A stretch of 31,154 nt of DNA from CAKSQF01 sp051867915 (GTDB taxonomy: Bacteria > Bacillota > Clostridia > Oscillospirales > CAG-272), in the NCBI GenBank assembly GCA_051867915.1, contig JBJDZJ010000172.1, forward strand, positions 1 through 31,154, read 5' to 3'. Below, piece by piece: positions 8,220 to 16,160 of this stretch (the first letter of the stretch is position 1; each line of letters starts with the position of its first letter). The notes beneath the pieces are model-generated. The model worked only from the letters and a program-made list of their open reading frames with translations, made no database searches and was not told the origin of the DNA. The position numbers were made by a program, and so were the translations under genes.

Positions 8220-9946
8220 GGAGATTTCCTCTCTTCGTCACACATCAGATTTCCGTTGTCATTCAACCGATAAATGCGGTTGCAATATTGCAACATACTT
8301 GGGCGATGGGTCGTCAGGATACAGGTTCGCTTTGGATCGGATGCCATCAGGTTGCAAAGAAGCCGTTCCTCCGTGTCCGTATCCAAAGCCGAGGTGGCTT
8401 CATCCATTACAAGTACCGGTGATTTACGAAGCACCGCCCGTGCAATCGAGATCCTTTGAATCTGACCTTCCGAAAAATTAACGCCCCGTTCTCCGATATT
8501 GGTGTTTATCCCTGCGGGCAAATCCGAAACAAAGTCCCAGGCTTCCGCAATTCTGAGCGCCTCCGTCAGCTCCTGATCGGTGGCATCCGGATCCACAATC
8601 CGCAGATTATCCGCAATGGAACCTGAAAAAATCGTGTTGCCCTGGGGGACATAAGAACAAAATCTTCGGGTACTGTCTGAAACCTCAATCTCACTATCCC
8701 GAACTGACATCCGCATAGACCCGGAGTCCGGCTCAATCAGACCCAGGATCAGACGGAGAATCGTTGTTTTACCTTCTCCGGATGGACCTACAAAGGCGAT
8801 GGTTTCACCGGGCAATGCGTGAAAGGAAATGTTATTCAGGACTGCCTGTGTCCCGTCGTCATAGGTATAGGTGACATTCGAGGCACTGACTGCCGTTCCG
8901 TACCGACCTGCATCGTCCATCATTTCACCCACGAGGCGAGCATCCTTATCCTCCTCCAAAGGAAGATCCGTGATTTCCATGATTCTGCCTGCCGCAGTTG
9001 CGATGGCGATCACACCGGGAGCCAGTGAAACCAGGGAAGAGAAGGAATTGGTCAGATTCCCGGATATCTGAAGGAATAATGTCATGGTACCGTAGGTAAT
9101 GGCACCCTGCCAAAGACGCCAGACACCCCATCCATAGCAGGCATACGAAACGATCAATCCCAAAACCGACATACACAGCGTCAGACGAATGGAAAACCGA
9201 TCATGCTCCAACTTCATTTCACGGCTCTTTTCAATCAGCTCCTTGAAACGGTCGGTATACCGACGGGTCAGATCAAAGGCCTTGATGGCTTGCAGATTCT
9301 GAATGGACTCACTGCTGAAGGAAAGAATCTTTCCGTTCATTTCCCGACTTTCTTTGTTATACTTACGCATCATTCTTGCGGAAAACTCCGTAGAAAGAAA
9401 TACAAAGGGAGCGCTGAGCAATGCAAAGATCGCCATGGTAGGATCGTAATACAGTACAATGGCCAAACACCCGATAAACTGAGTCAAACGAGTGACCGTA
9501 TTTGGAATAAATGTGATTATACTGTTGGATACGGAAGCCACATCCCCTTCAATGCGGTTGATCAGATCACCGGAATGGTATTTGTTGACGTCCTGCCAAC
9601 GGGAACGGACTATATGCTCGTAAATTGAGCTGCGAACTTCGTTTTTGATTCGAGTACCGACAACAGTTGACAGTTTCGAAGTACCGGCATTGATAAGAAT
9701 CTGAGCAAGTGCCAATCCAATCACCAGCGAAGCAGAGCAGAGAATGGTACTGCCGCTTTTTGTGACAACCGCATCAATCAGATACTTGGATGCCACACCT
9801 GAACCCAGTCCCATAACCGTTCCGATCACTCCGACCAAAACATACAGAATAATTTCACCGCGATAGCGCAGGATATACTGAGAAAGCCACTTCCATTCTT
9901 TTCCAAGACTGCGAAGCAACGCAGTATATTCACCCGGCTTTTTCAT
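8216..9946 (-). CDS. ABC exporter, fused permease and ATPase
   Basis: A 576-residue half-transporter. Six hydrophobic helices lie in the first 300 or so residues. The ATPase domain has Walker A GPSGEGKTT near residue 388, an atypical signature FSEGQIQRISIARAVLR in place of LSGGQ, and Walker B VLVMDEATSALD near 512, followed by a TTHR switch. There is no N-terminal C39 peptidase domain, so it would export a peptide whose leader is cut by another protease, or a lipid-linked product. Its ATG overlaps the stop of the upstream BY-kinase, and its stop overlaps the PqqD start. Because it directly precedes PqqD, I favour export of the modified peptide, but a role in polysaccharide flipping cannot be excluded. 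Confidence 0.9.
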   Translation of the reverse strand: MKKPGEYTALLRSLGKEWKWLSQYILRYRGEIILYVLVGVIGTVMGLGSGVASKYLIDAVVTKSGSTILCSASLVIGLALAQILINAGTSKLSTVVGTRIKNEVRSSIYEHIVRSRWQDVNKYHSGDLINRIEGDVASVSNSIITFIPNTVTRLTQFIGCLAIVLYYDPTMAIFALLSAPFVFLSTEFSARMMRKYNKESREMNGKILSFSSESIQNLQAIKAFDLTRRYTDRFKELIEKSREMKLEHDRFSIRLTLCMSVLGLIVSYACYGWGVWRLWQGAITYGTMTLFLQISGNLTNSFSSLVSLAPGVIAIATAAGRIMEITDLPLEEDKDARLVGEMMDDAGRYGTAVSASNVTYTYDDGTQAVLNNISFHALPGETIAFVGPSGEGKTTILRLILGLIEPDSGSMRMSVRDSEIEVSDSTRRFCSYVPQGNTIFSGSIADNLRIVDPDATDQELTEALRIAEAWDFVSDLPAGINTNIGERGVNFSEGQIQRISIARAVLRKSPVLVMDEATSALDTDTEERLLCNLMASDPKRTCILTTHRPSMLQYCNRIYRLNDNGNLMCDEERKSP

Positions 9947-11433
9947 CGTGAGTTGACTTCCTTTGATGTATTTTTGTGTTCGGAGGCGTTTTTCCCTGAG
10001 TAACCGCTTCTATAATACCGCTGATATCCGCCGTATCCATAATAATGACCGTATCCGCCGATACCGCCGACGGCACCGTTGAGGACACAACCCATTAGGC
10101 GGACATCCGTTGACAGCAATGTGTGAATTCCTTCCCGAATTCGGGCGGTCATGACCGTATCCTGCCGAACGACATACACTGCCGCATCTGCTGCACCGGC
10201 AATGATCGCCGCATCGGAGATGATGCCGCAGGGCGGCGTATCAATAAGTATCAAATCGTACCGAGACCGCAAGGAATCAATGATTTCCTGAATCGTATTA
10301 GTACGCAGGATCTTTTGCAGCTGGTGCTCCGATGTGTCGAAAGACAAAATGTCGATTCCCAACTGCGCTTCATTCCGAATATGATACAGTGCTGTCGTTT
10401 TATCGCCTGAAGCGGTTTCATTTGCTTTTGCCGTATCGCCGTCAAGCAGTTGGGAAATACCGGAGTTTCGGAGATCGGCGTCAATTACCAGTACCTTCCC
10501 GCCGTTTTTCGCAAACATAGTGGCAAGATTCAGTGTCAGGACAGATTTACCTTCCCCCGGTGCCGTACTTGTTACAACAACGACCTTTTCTCCGTCTTTC
10601 AATCCGTTTTCAACAGCCCCTCTTAACAATCGTATGGATTCCGGAAATTCATTACCCACCAGCGGGTTTGTCAGCAGGATGCTTGTGTCGATTTTACGGT
10701 TATACCGCTTGAAGGTCACTTGCGGGAGGACTCCGATACAGGTTTGATTCAGCTCCCGCCGAATATCTTCTTTGGTTCGCACGGTTTGACGCAAGACGGC
10801 ATACAGGACAATCCATGCCACACCGATGGCGAGTCCGAGCAGGATTCCTTTTAATGTTGTCGTTTGCCAGGATAGGGAATTATATGGCTCTGTCGGGAGT
10901 TCGGGAGCTGAGATCGTCACCAGTTTTGTGGGTCCGATAATGTACTCTGTAACATAAGAATAATTCTCTATGACGGAAATCAGAACATCATATACTGCCT
11001 GAGGATCTCTTCCGGAAGTGGTTATGGTGACCATATTGGTTCCGGCTACACATTCAACGGAAATGGAGGCAGGCATACCGGAAACCCCCAAATCTTCGCA
11101 TACCCTTTCCTGTAAGATGTTGCTTTGCAGAACATAAGGAAATACAATGGCAAGCTGATCTGCGGTGGTCCGGTCATAGTAGAAGGAATAGGCAGACATA
11201 CCTCCGTCACCGGAGAGCGTGGCATTTTGTGTATGTACCGTAAAGGTTGCAGTGGTTTTGTACATCGGTTTGTACCGGACATAGCTGTTGTAAAACATTA
11301 TGCCGCCGAACAACATGGCAAGGACGATGCCGACCCACCAGAATTTCACGATCCCCCGCCAAAAATCACTGAAATAGAGGGTGATATCCTTTTCGGACTG
11401 GGCGGTGCTTTTCTTTACTTCGCTTATACTCAT
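9943..11433 (-). CDS. Wzz-domain/BY-kinase fusion (polysaccharide tyrosine autokinase), copy 1
   Basis: A 496-residue membrane kinase controlling polymer length. An N-terminal Wzz-type domain is bracketed by hydrophobic segments at about 31-50 and 195-215. The BY-kinase domain has Walker A APGEGKSV (Lys296), a Walker A' motif VLVIDADLRNSG at 314-325 and Walker B DLILIDTPP. The C-terminal tail (461-478) carries eight tyrosines in 18 residues, the cluster that is autophosphorylated in this family and should be reset by the CpsB-type phosphatase at 13802-14575. In many Firmicutes the adaptor and kinase are separate proteins (CpsC/CpsD); here they are fused. A related copy starts just upstream with a 3-base gap. 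Confidence 0.92.
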   Translation of the reverse strand: MSISEVKKSTAQSEKDITLYFSDFWRGIVKFWWVGIVLAMLFGGIMFYNSYVRYKPMYKTTATFTVHTQNATLSGDGGMSAYSFYYDRTTADQLAIVFPYVLQSNILQERVCEDLGVSGMPASISVECVAGTNMVTITTSGRDPQAVYDVLISVIENYSYVTEYIIGPTKLVTISAPELPTEPYNSLSWQTTTLKGILLGLAIGVAWIVLYAVLRQTVRTKEDIRRELNQTCIGVLPQVTFKRYNRKIDTSILLTNPLVGNEFPESIRLLRGAVENGLKDGEKVVVVTSTAPGEGKSVLTLNLATMFAKNGGKVLVIDADLRNSGISQLLDGDTAKANETASGDKTTALYHIRNEAQLGIDILSFDTSEHQLQKILRTNTIQEIIDSLRSRYDLILIDTPPCGIISDAAIIAGAADAAVYVVRQDTVMTARIREGIHTLLSTDVRLMGCVLNGAVGGIGGYGHYYGYGGYQRYYRSGYSGKNASEHKNTSKEVNSR

Positions 11434-11436
11434 AAA

Positions 11437-12951
11437 TCAGTCCCGTCCATTCTGCTTAGCGTTATTTTGCTTCATTGGTGCGGCTTCCTCATCAAGACCG
11501 AAATCGGACAGAATCATCTTGCCGTAGCCGCCGTACTGCTTTCCGGATCCGTACAGATCACGGTACAGCCCGCTTTCATCGGAACCCATCTGACCAAAGA
11601 AGGTAAAAGGTTTATAAACATCGTTGAGAATACAGCCTGCAAGGTTTCCGCCCACATTGGATATTGTTACAATAGTGTCGTTGATATCCGATACTGTTAC
11701 CCGGTCTGTTCGAACTACCAGGATTGCTCGGTCAGCCAAACGGATCAGTCCGGCTGCATCAGCCGATACGGAAGCAGGAGGCGTATCAATAATCACAAAA
11801 TCCATTTCCTCTCGAATCCGGGACAGGCATTCTTTCACCGATTCGGAGCCAAGCCACTTGGAGGCATCGCCTCTGTACCGTTTGTTCAGTGCCAAAAGCA
11901 AGCTGCTGTTTTTGTACTGTAAAAACTTGTAATCTTTTGCCCCGACCTTGCCCGAAAGAACATCGCTGAACTCGGTCTCAATGGTTTCATGATAGCCGAG
12001 TATCTTATAAAGAGAGGGCTTCCGAAGATCCATATCAATCAGCATGACCCGGTATCCGCGTCCTGACAGAGCCAAAGCAATGTTCACGGCTGCTGTGGAT
12101 TTGCCTTCGTTCTCTGCAACACTGGTAATTGCGAACATGACCGCGTTTTGATTCTTTCGCAAATACTCCAGCTTTGTTGCGACCTTTTGATAATCCTCCG
12201 AAAACTTCAGACTGGAAAAGGCGCTGTTGATCAGAAGGGCATGCTTCTTGCGGGTCATGCGGTCTCGCAGAGTCATATGAGGTTTTTCGTGGGTGACGGT
12301 ACCGAGAAGCTTGCTGTCCACCGTTTTTTCAAAGGATTTTTCGTGTTTGACGGTTTCCCTGAGCAGTGACAGCAAAACAATGAGACAGGTCTGTACTACC
12401 ATAACTGCCAGGATCAGCAGTCCGCGGTATACCGTCGAAATATAATTGGAGGGAGATACCGGCATCTGCGGTGCGATCATAATGTCGATCACCGCATTGG
12501 CAAATACCGCCTCCGAAATGTTCGGGTATACTTCCAGAACCGAGGACAGAAGATGATAGGCAAGTTCGGGATCGTCTGCTGTAACCGAAACCGACATCAG
12601 GTTGATGCCCTCAATAACAGAGGTTGAGATGCTCCCGTCAAAGTTCTCCATTCCCAAATTTTCGGCAGCCAACTTTTTCAGGGATGACTGCTTGAAAACA
12701 GCGGAATAAATCTTTGCCATATCCGAGGATACGGACAAATTGGTATATGTACCGGATGTTCCGGTTTTGGCGCGCACGACCAATGTGGCACTGCTTGTAT
12801 AGGTTGGCGAATAGACACTTCGTTCACAGACATAAATAGCCATAAAGGCAATCAGTCCGGCTAAAATGATCAGCCAGAAATTGCGTAGCAAATCCCGCCA
12901 CAGACTGTGCCATTCAAATGTCAGTATGAACTTTGAATTCTGGTTTTTCAA
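11437..12951 (-). CDS. Wzz-domain/BY-kinase fusion, copy 2
   Basis: A 504-residue protein with the same layout as its downstream neighbour. Transmembrane segments lie at about 24-42 and 175-197 around a Wzz-like periplasm-side domain. Walker A is AENEGKST (Lys284), Walker A' is VMLIDMDLRKPS and Walker B is DFVIIDTPPAS. Its tyrosine tail is sparser, with four tyrosines in LYRDLYGSGKQYGGYG, and is followed by a charged C-terminus. Sequence identity between the copies looks low outside motifs, so this is an old duplication or two recruited homologues rather than a recent tandem copy. It probably sits in the polymer export complex and could cross-phosphorylate copy 1. Seven bases separate its start from the preceding gene. 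Confidence 0.92.
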   Translation of the reverse strand: MKNQNSKFILTFEWHSLWRDLLRNFWLIILAGLIAFMAIYVCERSVYSPTYTSSATLVVRAKTGTSGTYTNLSVSSDMAKIYSAVFKQSSLKKLAAENLGMENFDGSISTSVIEGINLMSVSVTADDPELAYHLLSSVLEVYPNISEAVFANAVIDIMIAPQMPVSPSNYISTVYRGLLILAVMVVQTCLIVLLSLLRETVKHEKSFEKTVDSKLLGTVTHEKPHMTLRDRMTRKKHALLINSAFSSLKFSEDYQKVATKLEYLRKNQNAVMFAITSVAENEGKSTAAVNIALALSGRGYRVMLIDMDLRKPSLYKILGYHETIETEFSDVLSGKVGAKDYKFLQYKNSSLLLALNKRYRGDASKWLGSESVKECLSRIREEMDFVIIDTPPASVSADAAGLIRLADRAILVVRTDRVTVSDINDTIVTISNVGGNLAGCILNDVYKPFTFFGQMGSDESGLYRDLYGSGKQYGGYGKMILSDFGLDEEAAPMKQNNAKQNGRD

Positions 12952-12957
12952 AGCTGT

Positions 12958-13776
12958 TTACTCCTCTACTACAACCGTAAGTACGGTATGTCCTTCGTTT
13001 CCCAGATTGTCCTGCGCATAATAATGGACGCTGTAAACACCGGGAAGTTGTGCGTTAAAGTTTTCGGAAATCAGAACACCGCCCTCGTCCAAACTGCTGT
13101 AGTTTGAAGTAACGGATGAAATATATGATGGAAAATCCGGTATTTCGCCTTTCGGAATGTAGATCAGGTACTCTTTCAATTCAATAACCGGTGCCCGGAG
13201 GTTGCTTTCCTCCACATAGATGGGGAGATCCAAATAAATGACATCACCTTTGCTGTTGGTGGCTTGCAGGGACAAACTGAAAACACCGGTGCTGTTTGTC
13301 TGGAAATCCGTGGCGGCAATAATGACTTTTTCGCTGATATCTCCGTCTATCGAATCGGTGGCGCCGATGATGCTGTGAATATCCAAATTGGTTCCGACGG
13401 GAAAAACCAACGCCTGATTCATCGTGAATTTGGGGGAAGTATAGTCTGTGTAGCAAATTTTGCGGGTGTTCTTTGCCACATGCTTGTCTGCATCTGCCAC
13501 CGCATAAGTCACCGTGCAGATTCCTTTGTCTGTGAACTGGGAAATGGACTCGACAATGACCTTGGAAGTTAGATCTCCGTCCTTTGCGTCATAAGCTGTT
13601 ACGCCTTCAAGTAGTTTCTCTTCTCCGTCCCGAATACTGATCTCCAATACGGGGGAATCGACTTGGATGGAGGGATAGGTTGCGTCCGAATGCAGTCTTG
13701 TATCAAAAAAGAACCATGCAAAGACGCACAGTGTAATTGCAAACAGAATGACTGTTGCCGTTCTTAATATTTTCAT
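12958..13776 (-). CDS. Membrane-anchored protein with DUF5011-type Ig-like domains
   Basis: A 272-residue protein with one N-terminal membrane segment (about residues 8-25, AVILFAITLCVFAWFFF-like) and an external part of repeated beta-sandwich domains. The pattern VTAYDAKDGDLTSKVIV, followed by GICTVTYAVAD, is the hallmark of DUF5011/HYR-like domains. A second, weaker unit contains IGATDSIDGDISEKVII and a third ends GVYSVHYYAQDNLGNEGHT. Such domains usually mediate binding on the cell surface. It lies between the CpsB-type phosphatase and the first BY-kinase gene, so it may be an outer-face partner of the export complex. No enzymatic motif is seen, and the specific role is unknown. Confidence 0.75.
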   Translation of the reverse strand: MKILRTATVILFAITLCVFAWFFFDTRLHSDATYPSIQVDSPVLEISIRDGEEKLLEGVTAYDAKDGDLTSKVIVESISQFTDKGICTVTYAVADADKHVAKNTRKICYTDYTSPKFTMNQALVFPVGTNLDIHSIIGATDSIDGDISEKVIIAATDFQTNSTGVFSLSLQATNSKGDVIYLDLPIYVEESNLRAPVIELKEYLIYIPKGEIPDFPSYISSVTSNYSSLDEGGVLISENFNAQLPGVYSVHYYAQDNLGNEGHTVLTVVVEE

Positions 13777-13801
13777 GAACTCAGATTCTCCTCATTTCCG
13801 C

Positions 13802-14575
13802 TTAGTCACGGAATATCTCGCTGTTTTCAATTACTTTCGACGGATTCACTTTCAGAAGCAGATCCGCATAATCAAAGGAATAGCACTCACTGATCATTTC
13901 ATGGATCTCGGCAAGATACGGTGTCCTTCGGTATTGGCTATGGGCATCGCTGGCAACAAAATCCGCCTGGTGGCGTCGCAGTATCCGATGGGCTGTTTCC
14001 ATTGTCGCAGTACCAAAGGAACCCTTTATGCTGCCTTTGTTGAGTTGGAGCAAGCCACCGACCTCTTTGATCCGGGAAGGGGCGTCTTTCTGTTCCTGAA
14101 CAAAACCGTAGCGTTCCGGGTGTGCGACAACAGGCGTATATCCTTCTGCCGTGATCTGCTGAAGCTTCCGATAGGCTTCTCGTGAATCTTCCTCCATGGC
14201 AAATTCCACAAGCAAATATGCGGAACGGTTCAGCCCGATCAGTTTGCCCATGCGCAGCATTTCCAGATATCCGGATGACAGGAACACCTCCTGACCGGGA
14301 TATACGGACACGGGGATTCCCAACTGCCGAAATTTTTGCTGTAAACGATCCACCTTTTCAGACATATCATCAGACCAGTAATTTTTAATAACGCCGGGCA
14401 GGTTGCAGTGCGGCGTCGCAATGATCCCCAAAACACCGGATGAATGAGCCAGTCGTGCCATTTCTATGGAATCGCTTGTATTTCCGGAACCGTCATCAAC
14501 GCCCGGAAGGATGTGACAATGAATATCAAACATGCTGTTGCCTACAATATGTGGATTTACCGTGAAATCATTCAT
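13802..14575 (-). CDS. CpsB/CapC-family (PHP-fold) tyrosine-protein phosphatase
   Basis: A 257-residue PHP-fold phosphatase of the CpsB/YwqE type. FDIHCHILPGVDDG (from residue 16) gives the metal-binding His pair and the D-D-G turn. IIATPHCN, VEFAMEED, VVAHPERYG and ASDAHSQYRRTPYL supply the remaining metal ligands. The family removes phosphate from the tyrosine tails of BY-kinases, matching the two kinases encoded downstream. The ATG at 14575 overlaps the upstream gene by 8 bases but has only a weak ribosome binding site. A second ATG at 14533, directly before FDIHCH, is also possible; the shorter form would match the usual CpsB N-terminus more closely. Confidence 0.9.
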   Translation of the reverse strand: MNDFTVNPHIVGNSMFDIHCHILPGVDDGSGNTSDSIEMARLAHSSGVLGIIATPHCNLPGVIKNYWSDDMSEKVDRLQQKFRQLGIPVSVYPGQEVFLSSGYLEMLRMGKLIGLNRSAYLLVEFAMEEDSREAYRKLQQITAEGYTPVVAHPERYGFVQEQKDAPSRIKEVGGLLQLNKGSIKGSFGTATMETAHRILRRHQADFVASDAHSQYRRTPYLAEIHEMISECYSFDYADLLLKVNPSKVIENSEIFRD

Positions 14576-14981
14576 GGCTTACCGGGATCTTCATTCCGGA
14601 TATACGGACACCCATATGGGTACACCGTTGAAAAGCTTTGCTCAGTTTTTCGGAATTAAAGGGCTTCACTGCAAAATAGTCGCACTCCAGTCGGTGTGAC
14701 TGCATTCCGAAGCCTTCGTCATCGGAAAACCAGAATACAGGCACTTCCGGGCGAATCTCCTTTACCAGGTAAACACCCTCCATTCCTTCGGAGCGATTTG
14801 CCAGTACAATAATCAAGCCGGGATTCCATTCCACAAGTTGCTTCTGAAGGGTTTCGCGGTTGTTTACACTGAGGTACTCATTAGGATGATTCAAAAGCAT
14901 CGGAAAAGTGCGCAGTTCATCAAGTGCTTGATGACACTCCGCATCCTCACCGTATAATATGATCTTCATTTTCGTCTCCAT
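14568..14981 (-). CDS. Degenerate (pseudo-)receiver-domain protein, first gene of the operon
   Basis: A 137-residue protein with the size and strand/helix rhythm of a response-regulator receiver: KIILYGEDAE at the first strand, a central strand PGLIIVLANRSEGMEG, then FWFSDDEGF, and a final DYFAVKPFNSEKL that keeps the conserved Lys. At the end of the third strand, where phosphorylatable Asp is expected, I see Leu-Ala-Asn rather than Asp. There is no DNA-binding domain. It is therefore probably a phosphorylation-independent interaction module. It is the first gene behind operator A and may tune the polysaccharide or peptide machinery. The start could instead be the ATG at 14969, which has GGAG at a better distance. 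The fold assignment is moderately sure; the function is unknown. Confidence 0.65.
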   Translation of the reverse strand: METKMKIILYGEDAECHQALDELRTFPMLLNHPNEYLSVNNRETLQKQLVEWNPGLIIVLANRSEGMEGVYLVKEIRPEVPVFWFSDDEGFGMQSHRLECDYFAVKPFNSEKLSKAFQRCTHMGVRISGMKIPVSHE

Positions 14982-15027
14982 GGTGCAGGTCCCTTTCCGC
15001 TATGTAATCTACAATATCATAAATTAT

Positions 15028-15094
15028 ATCATAGCAGAAACAACGGGTCATAACCGCCAGTATCCGTGAAATGCGTCAAAACATCGTGAAATGC
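15028..15094 (-). promoter_or_regulatory. LytTR-type operator and promoter A (minus-strand operon)
   Basis: On the minus strand the 10-mer GCATTTCACG occurs twice, at 15094-15085 and 15074-15065, exactly 20 bases apart. The first base of the promoter-proximal TTCACG (15070) lies 37 bases before a -10 box TATGAT (15033-15028), which is preceded by TGC, an extended -10. No TTGACA-like -35 is present at the proper distance, as expected for an activator-dependent promoter. The predicted transcript starts about 40 bases before the ATG at 14981. The same layout occurs at sites B and C. Paired direct repeats about two helical turns apart are what LytTR regulators such as AgrA and ComE bind; binding by the regulator encoded at 15423-16160 is inferred. 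Confidence 0.8.
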
Positions 15095-15107
15095 AAGGCA
15101 TTTTGAC

Positions 15108-15143
15108 GAAGGGATTCGATTGATCCTTGCAGGGAATCCCTTC
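15108..15143. repeat. Inverted repeat (10-bp perfect stem) in the divergent control region
   Basis: GAAGGGATTC at 15108-15117 is matched by GAATCCCTTC at 15134-15143 with a 16-base loop. It lies upstream of operator A and is not followed by a T-run on the plus strand. It could be a protein-binding palindrome or an RNA hairpin. No function can be assigned. Confidence 0.55.
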
Positions 15144-15151
15144 CGTGGACA

Positions 15152-15205
15152 GTAAAAAGAAAAACCGGGATGCGCCTCAATCGGGGCGCATCCCTTGATA
15201 TTTTT
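15152..15205 (-). terminator. Strong hairpin between the divergent promoters, terminator-like on the minus strand
   Basis: GGGATGCGCC (15167-15176) and GGCGCATCCC (15185-15194) form a perfect, GC-rich 10-bp stem with an 8-base loop. Read on the minus strand it is followed by GGTTTTTCTTTTT, as in an intrinsic terminator. On the plus strand it is followed by the poorer TTGATATTTTT. It lies upstream of both divergent promoters A and B, where no annotated gene ends. It may block stray transcription between them or end a small RNA. The hairpin is certain; the role is not. Confidence 0.6.
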
Positions 15206-15256
15206 ACATGATTGGTGAATAATGAATGAAATTATGCAACTTTCGCCAATTCGACT

Positions 15257-15323
15257 GCAATTCACGGCGTTATAGTGCTTTTCACGGCTTCTTACAGCTG
15301 AATGATGAATTGCGTGGTATAAT
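15257..15323 (+). promoter_or_regulatory. LytTR-type operator and promoter B (regulator operon)
   Basis: GCAATTCACG (15257-15266) and GCTTTTCACG (15277-15286) repeat with a 20-base period. The second TTCACG begins 37 bases before the -10 box TATAAT (15318-15323), preceded by TGG. No -35 consensus is present. The expected transcript begins near 15330, about 90 bases before the ATG of the LytTR regulator, implying autoregulation. The bases between the repeats (GCGTTATAGT) are also similar to those of site C (GCGGTATGGC). Confidence 0.82.
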
Positions 15324-15422
15324 TATCAGATACAAAAGGCATAATTATTCAATATTAAATTTTTTCAGGGGGACTCCATTGGTGCATTTCCCGTGACTAT
15401 GGAAAAGGAAGGTGATTTGTCC

Positions 15423-16160
15423 ATGATCAACAAACTGTTCATCGCCGTGTGTGATGACACACCAATGGATCGGCAACACATTGCGGCATGCGTGATGAAA
15501 TATCTGGACGAACGGGATTATTTTGCCCAAATTGATGAATTCAGCTCCGGGGAAGCTCTTTTGCAATCAGATACATCCGTGTACAATCTGATTATTCTGG
15601 ACATTTTTATGGGAGAACTGAACGGCATCCAAGTGGCAAGACAGCTGATGGAAACATCCCCCGATACTCGGATTATCTTTTGCAGTATCTCAAACGAATT
15701 TGCAGCGGAATCCTATGATGTCGCCGCATTGCGGTATCTGACGAAACCGGTCTCCGAAGAAAAACTGTATCAAACACTGGATCATTTTTTCAATGCCTAT
15801 ACTGCTATGCGCACCCTGGAATACCGTCGCAATCGAATGATCGAACATGTTTTGATATCTGAAGTTCTCTGGATTGAGGCAAGTGACCATAAAAGCCTGA
15901 TTCATACCAGGCAAGGAGAAATTATAACTACGACTACAATCTCACAGTTTTCCGAACAGGTTCTGGACGCCGGATTTGTAAAACCGATTCGTTACGCATT
16001 GGTTTCCCTTGCCGCAGTGGCTACTGTTCCTACCGATGTATTAACCCTGATTGATGGCACGAGAATCCCTATCAGCAGGGACCTGCGAGAGGAGATGAAA
16101 AAAGCATTTACGGCATATAAGACAAAAATATTGCTGACCAGACAAAGAGGTGGCCTATGA
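15423..16160 (+). CDS. LytTR-family response regulator (AgrA/ComE-like)
   Basis: A 245-residue regulator. The receiver has the acidic pair Asp11-Asp12, phosphoacceptor Asp60 in LIILDIFMGELNG, and Lys108 in YLTKPVSEE. From about residue 140 the LytTR DNA-binding domain runs through VLWIEASDHKSLIHT to VTVPTDVLTLIDGTRIPIS-like strands. The ATG at 15423 is preferred over an earlier in-frame start at 15393 because AAGGTG lies 8 bases before it and the protein then starts at the first receiver strand. Its stop overlaps the kinase start as ATGA. LytTR proteins bind tandem repeats about two helical turns apart, which matches operators A, B and C. It likely activates its own operon and both flanking ones. 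Confidence 0.92.
   Translation: MINKLFIAVCDDTPMDRQHIAACVMKYLDERDYFAQIDEFSSGEALLQSDTSVYNLIILDIFMGELNGIQVARQLMETSPDTRIIFCSISNEFAAESYDVAALRYLTKPVSEEKLYQTLDHFFNAYTAMRTLEYRRNRMIEHVLISEVLWIEASDHKSLIHTRQGEIITTTTISQFSEQVLDAGFVKPIRYALVSLAAVATVPTDVLTLIDGTRIPISRDLREEMKKAFTAYKTKILLTRQRGGL

Noticed and set aside
5392..9946. Lasso peptide cluster
   Set aside because: Kinase, nucleotidyltransferase and PqqD-like genes fit, but no asparagine-synthetase-like cyclase or transglutaminase-like protease is present, and a radical SAM enzyme is.
8216..9946. Bacteriocin exporter with C39 leader peptidase
   Set aside because: The N-terminus goes directly into transmembrane helices; no C39 domain and no double-glycine leader in the precursors.
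493..14659. Many plus-strand open frames across the minus operon, such as 1743-2246, 11125-11922 and 13748-14185
   Set aside because: They are opposite genes with clear family motifs, show no protein-like motif or ribosome binding site, and contain Cys/His/Arg-rich antisense composition.
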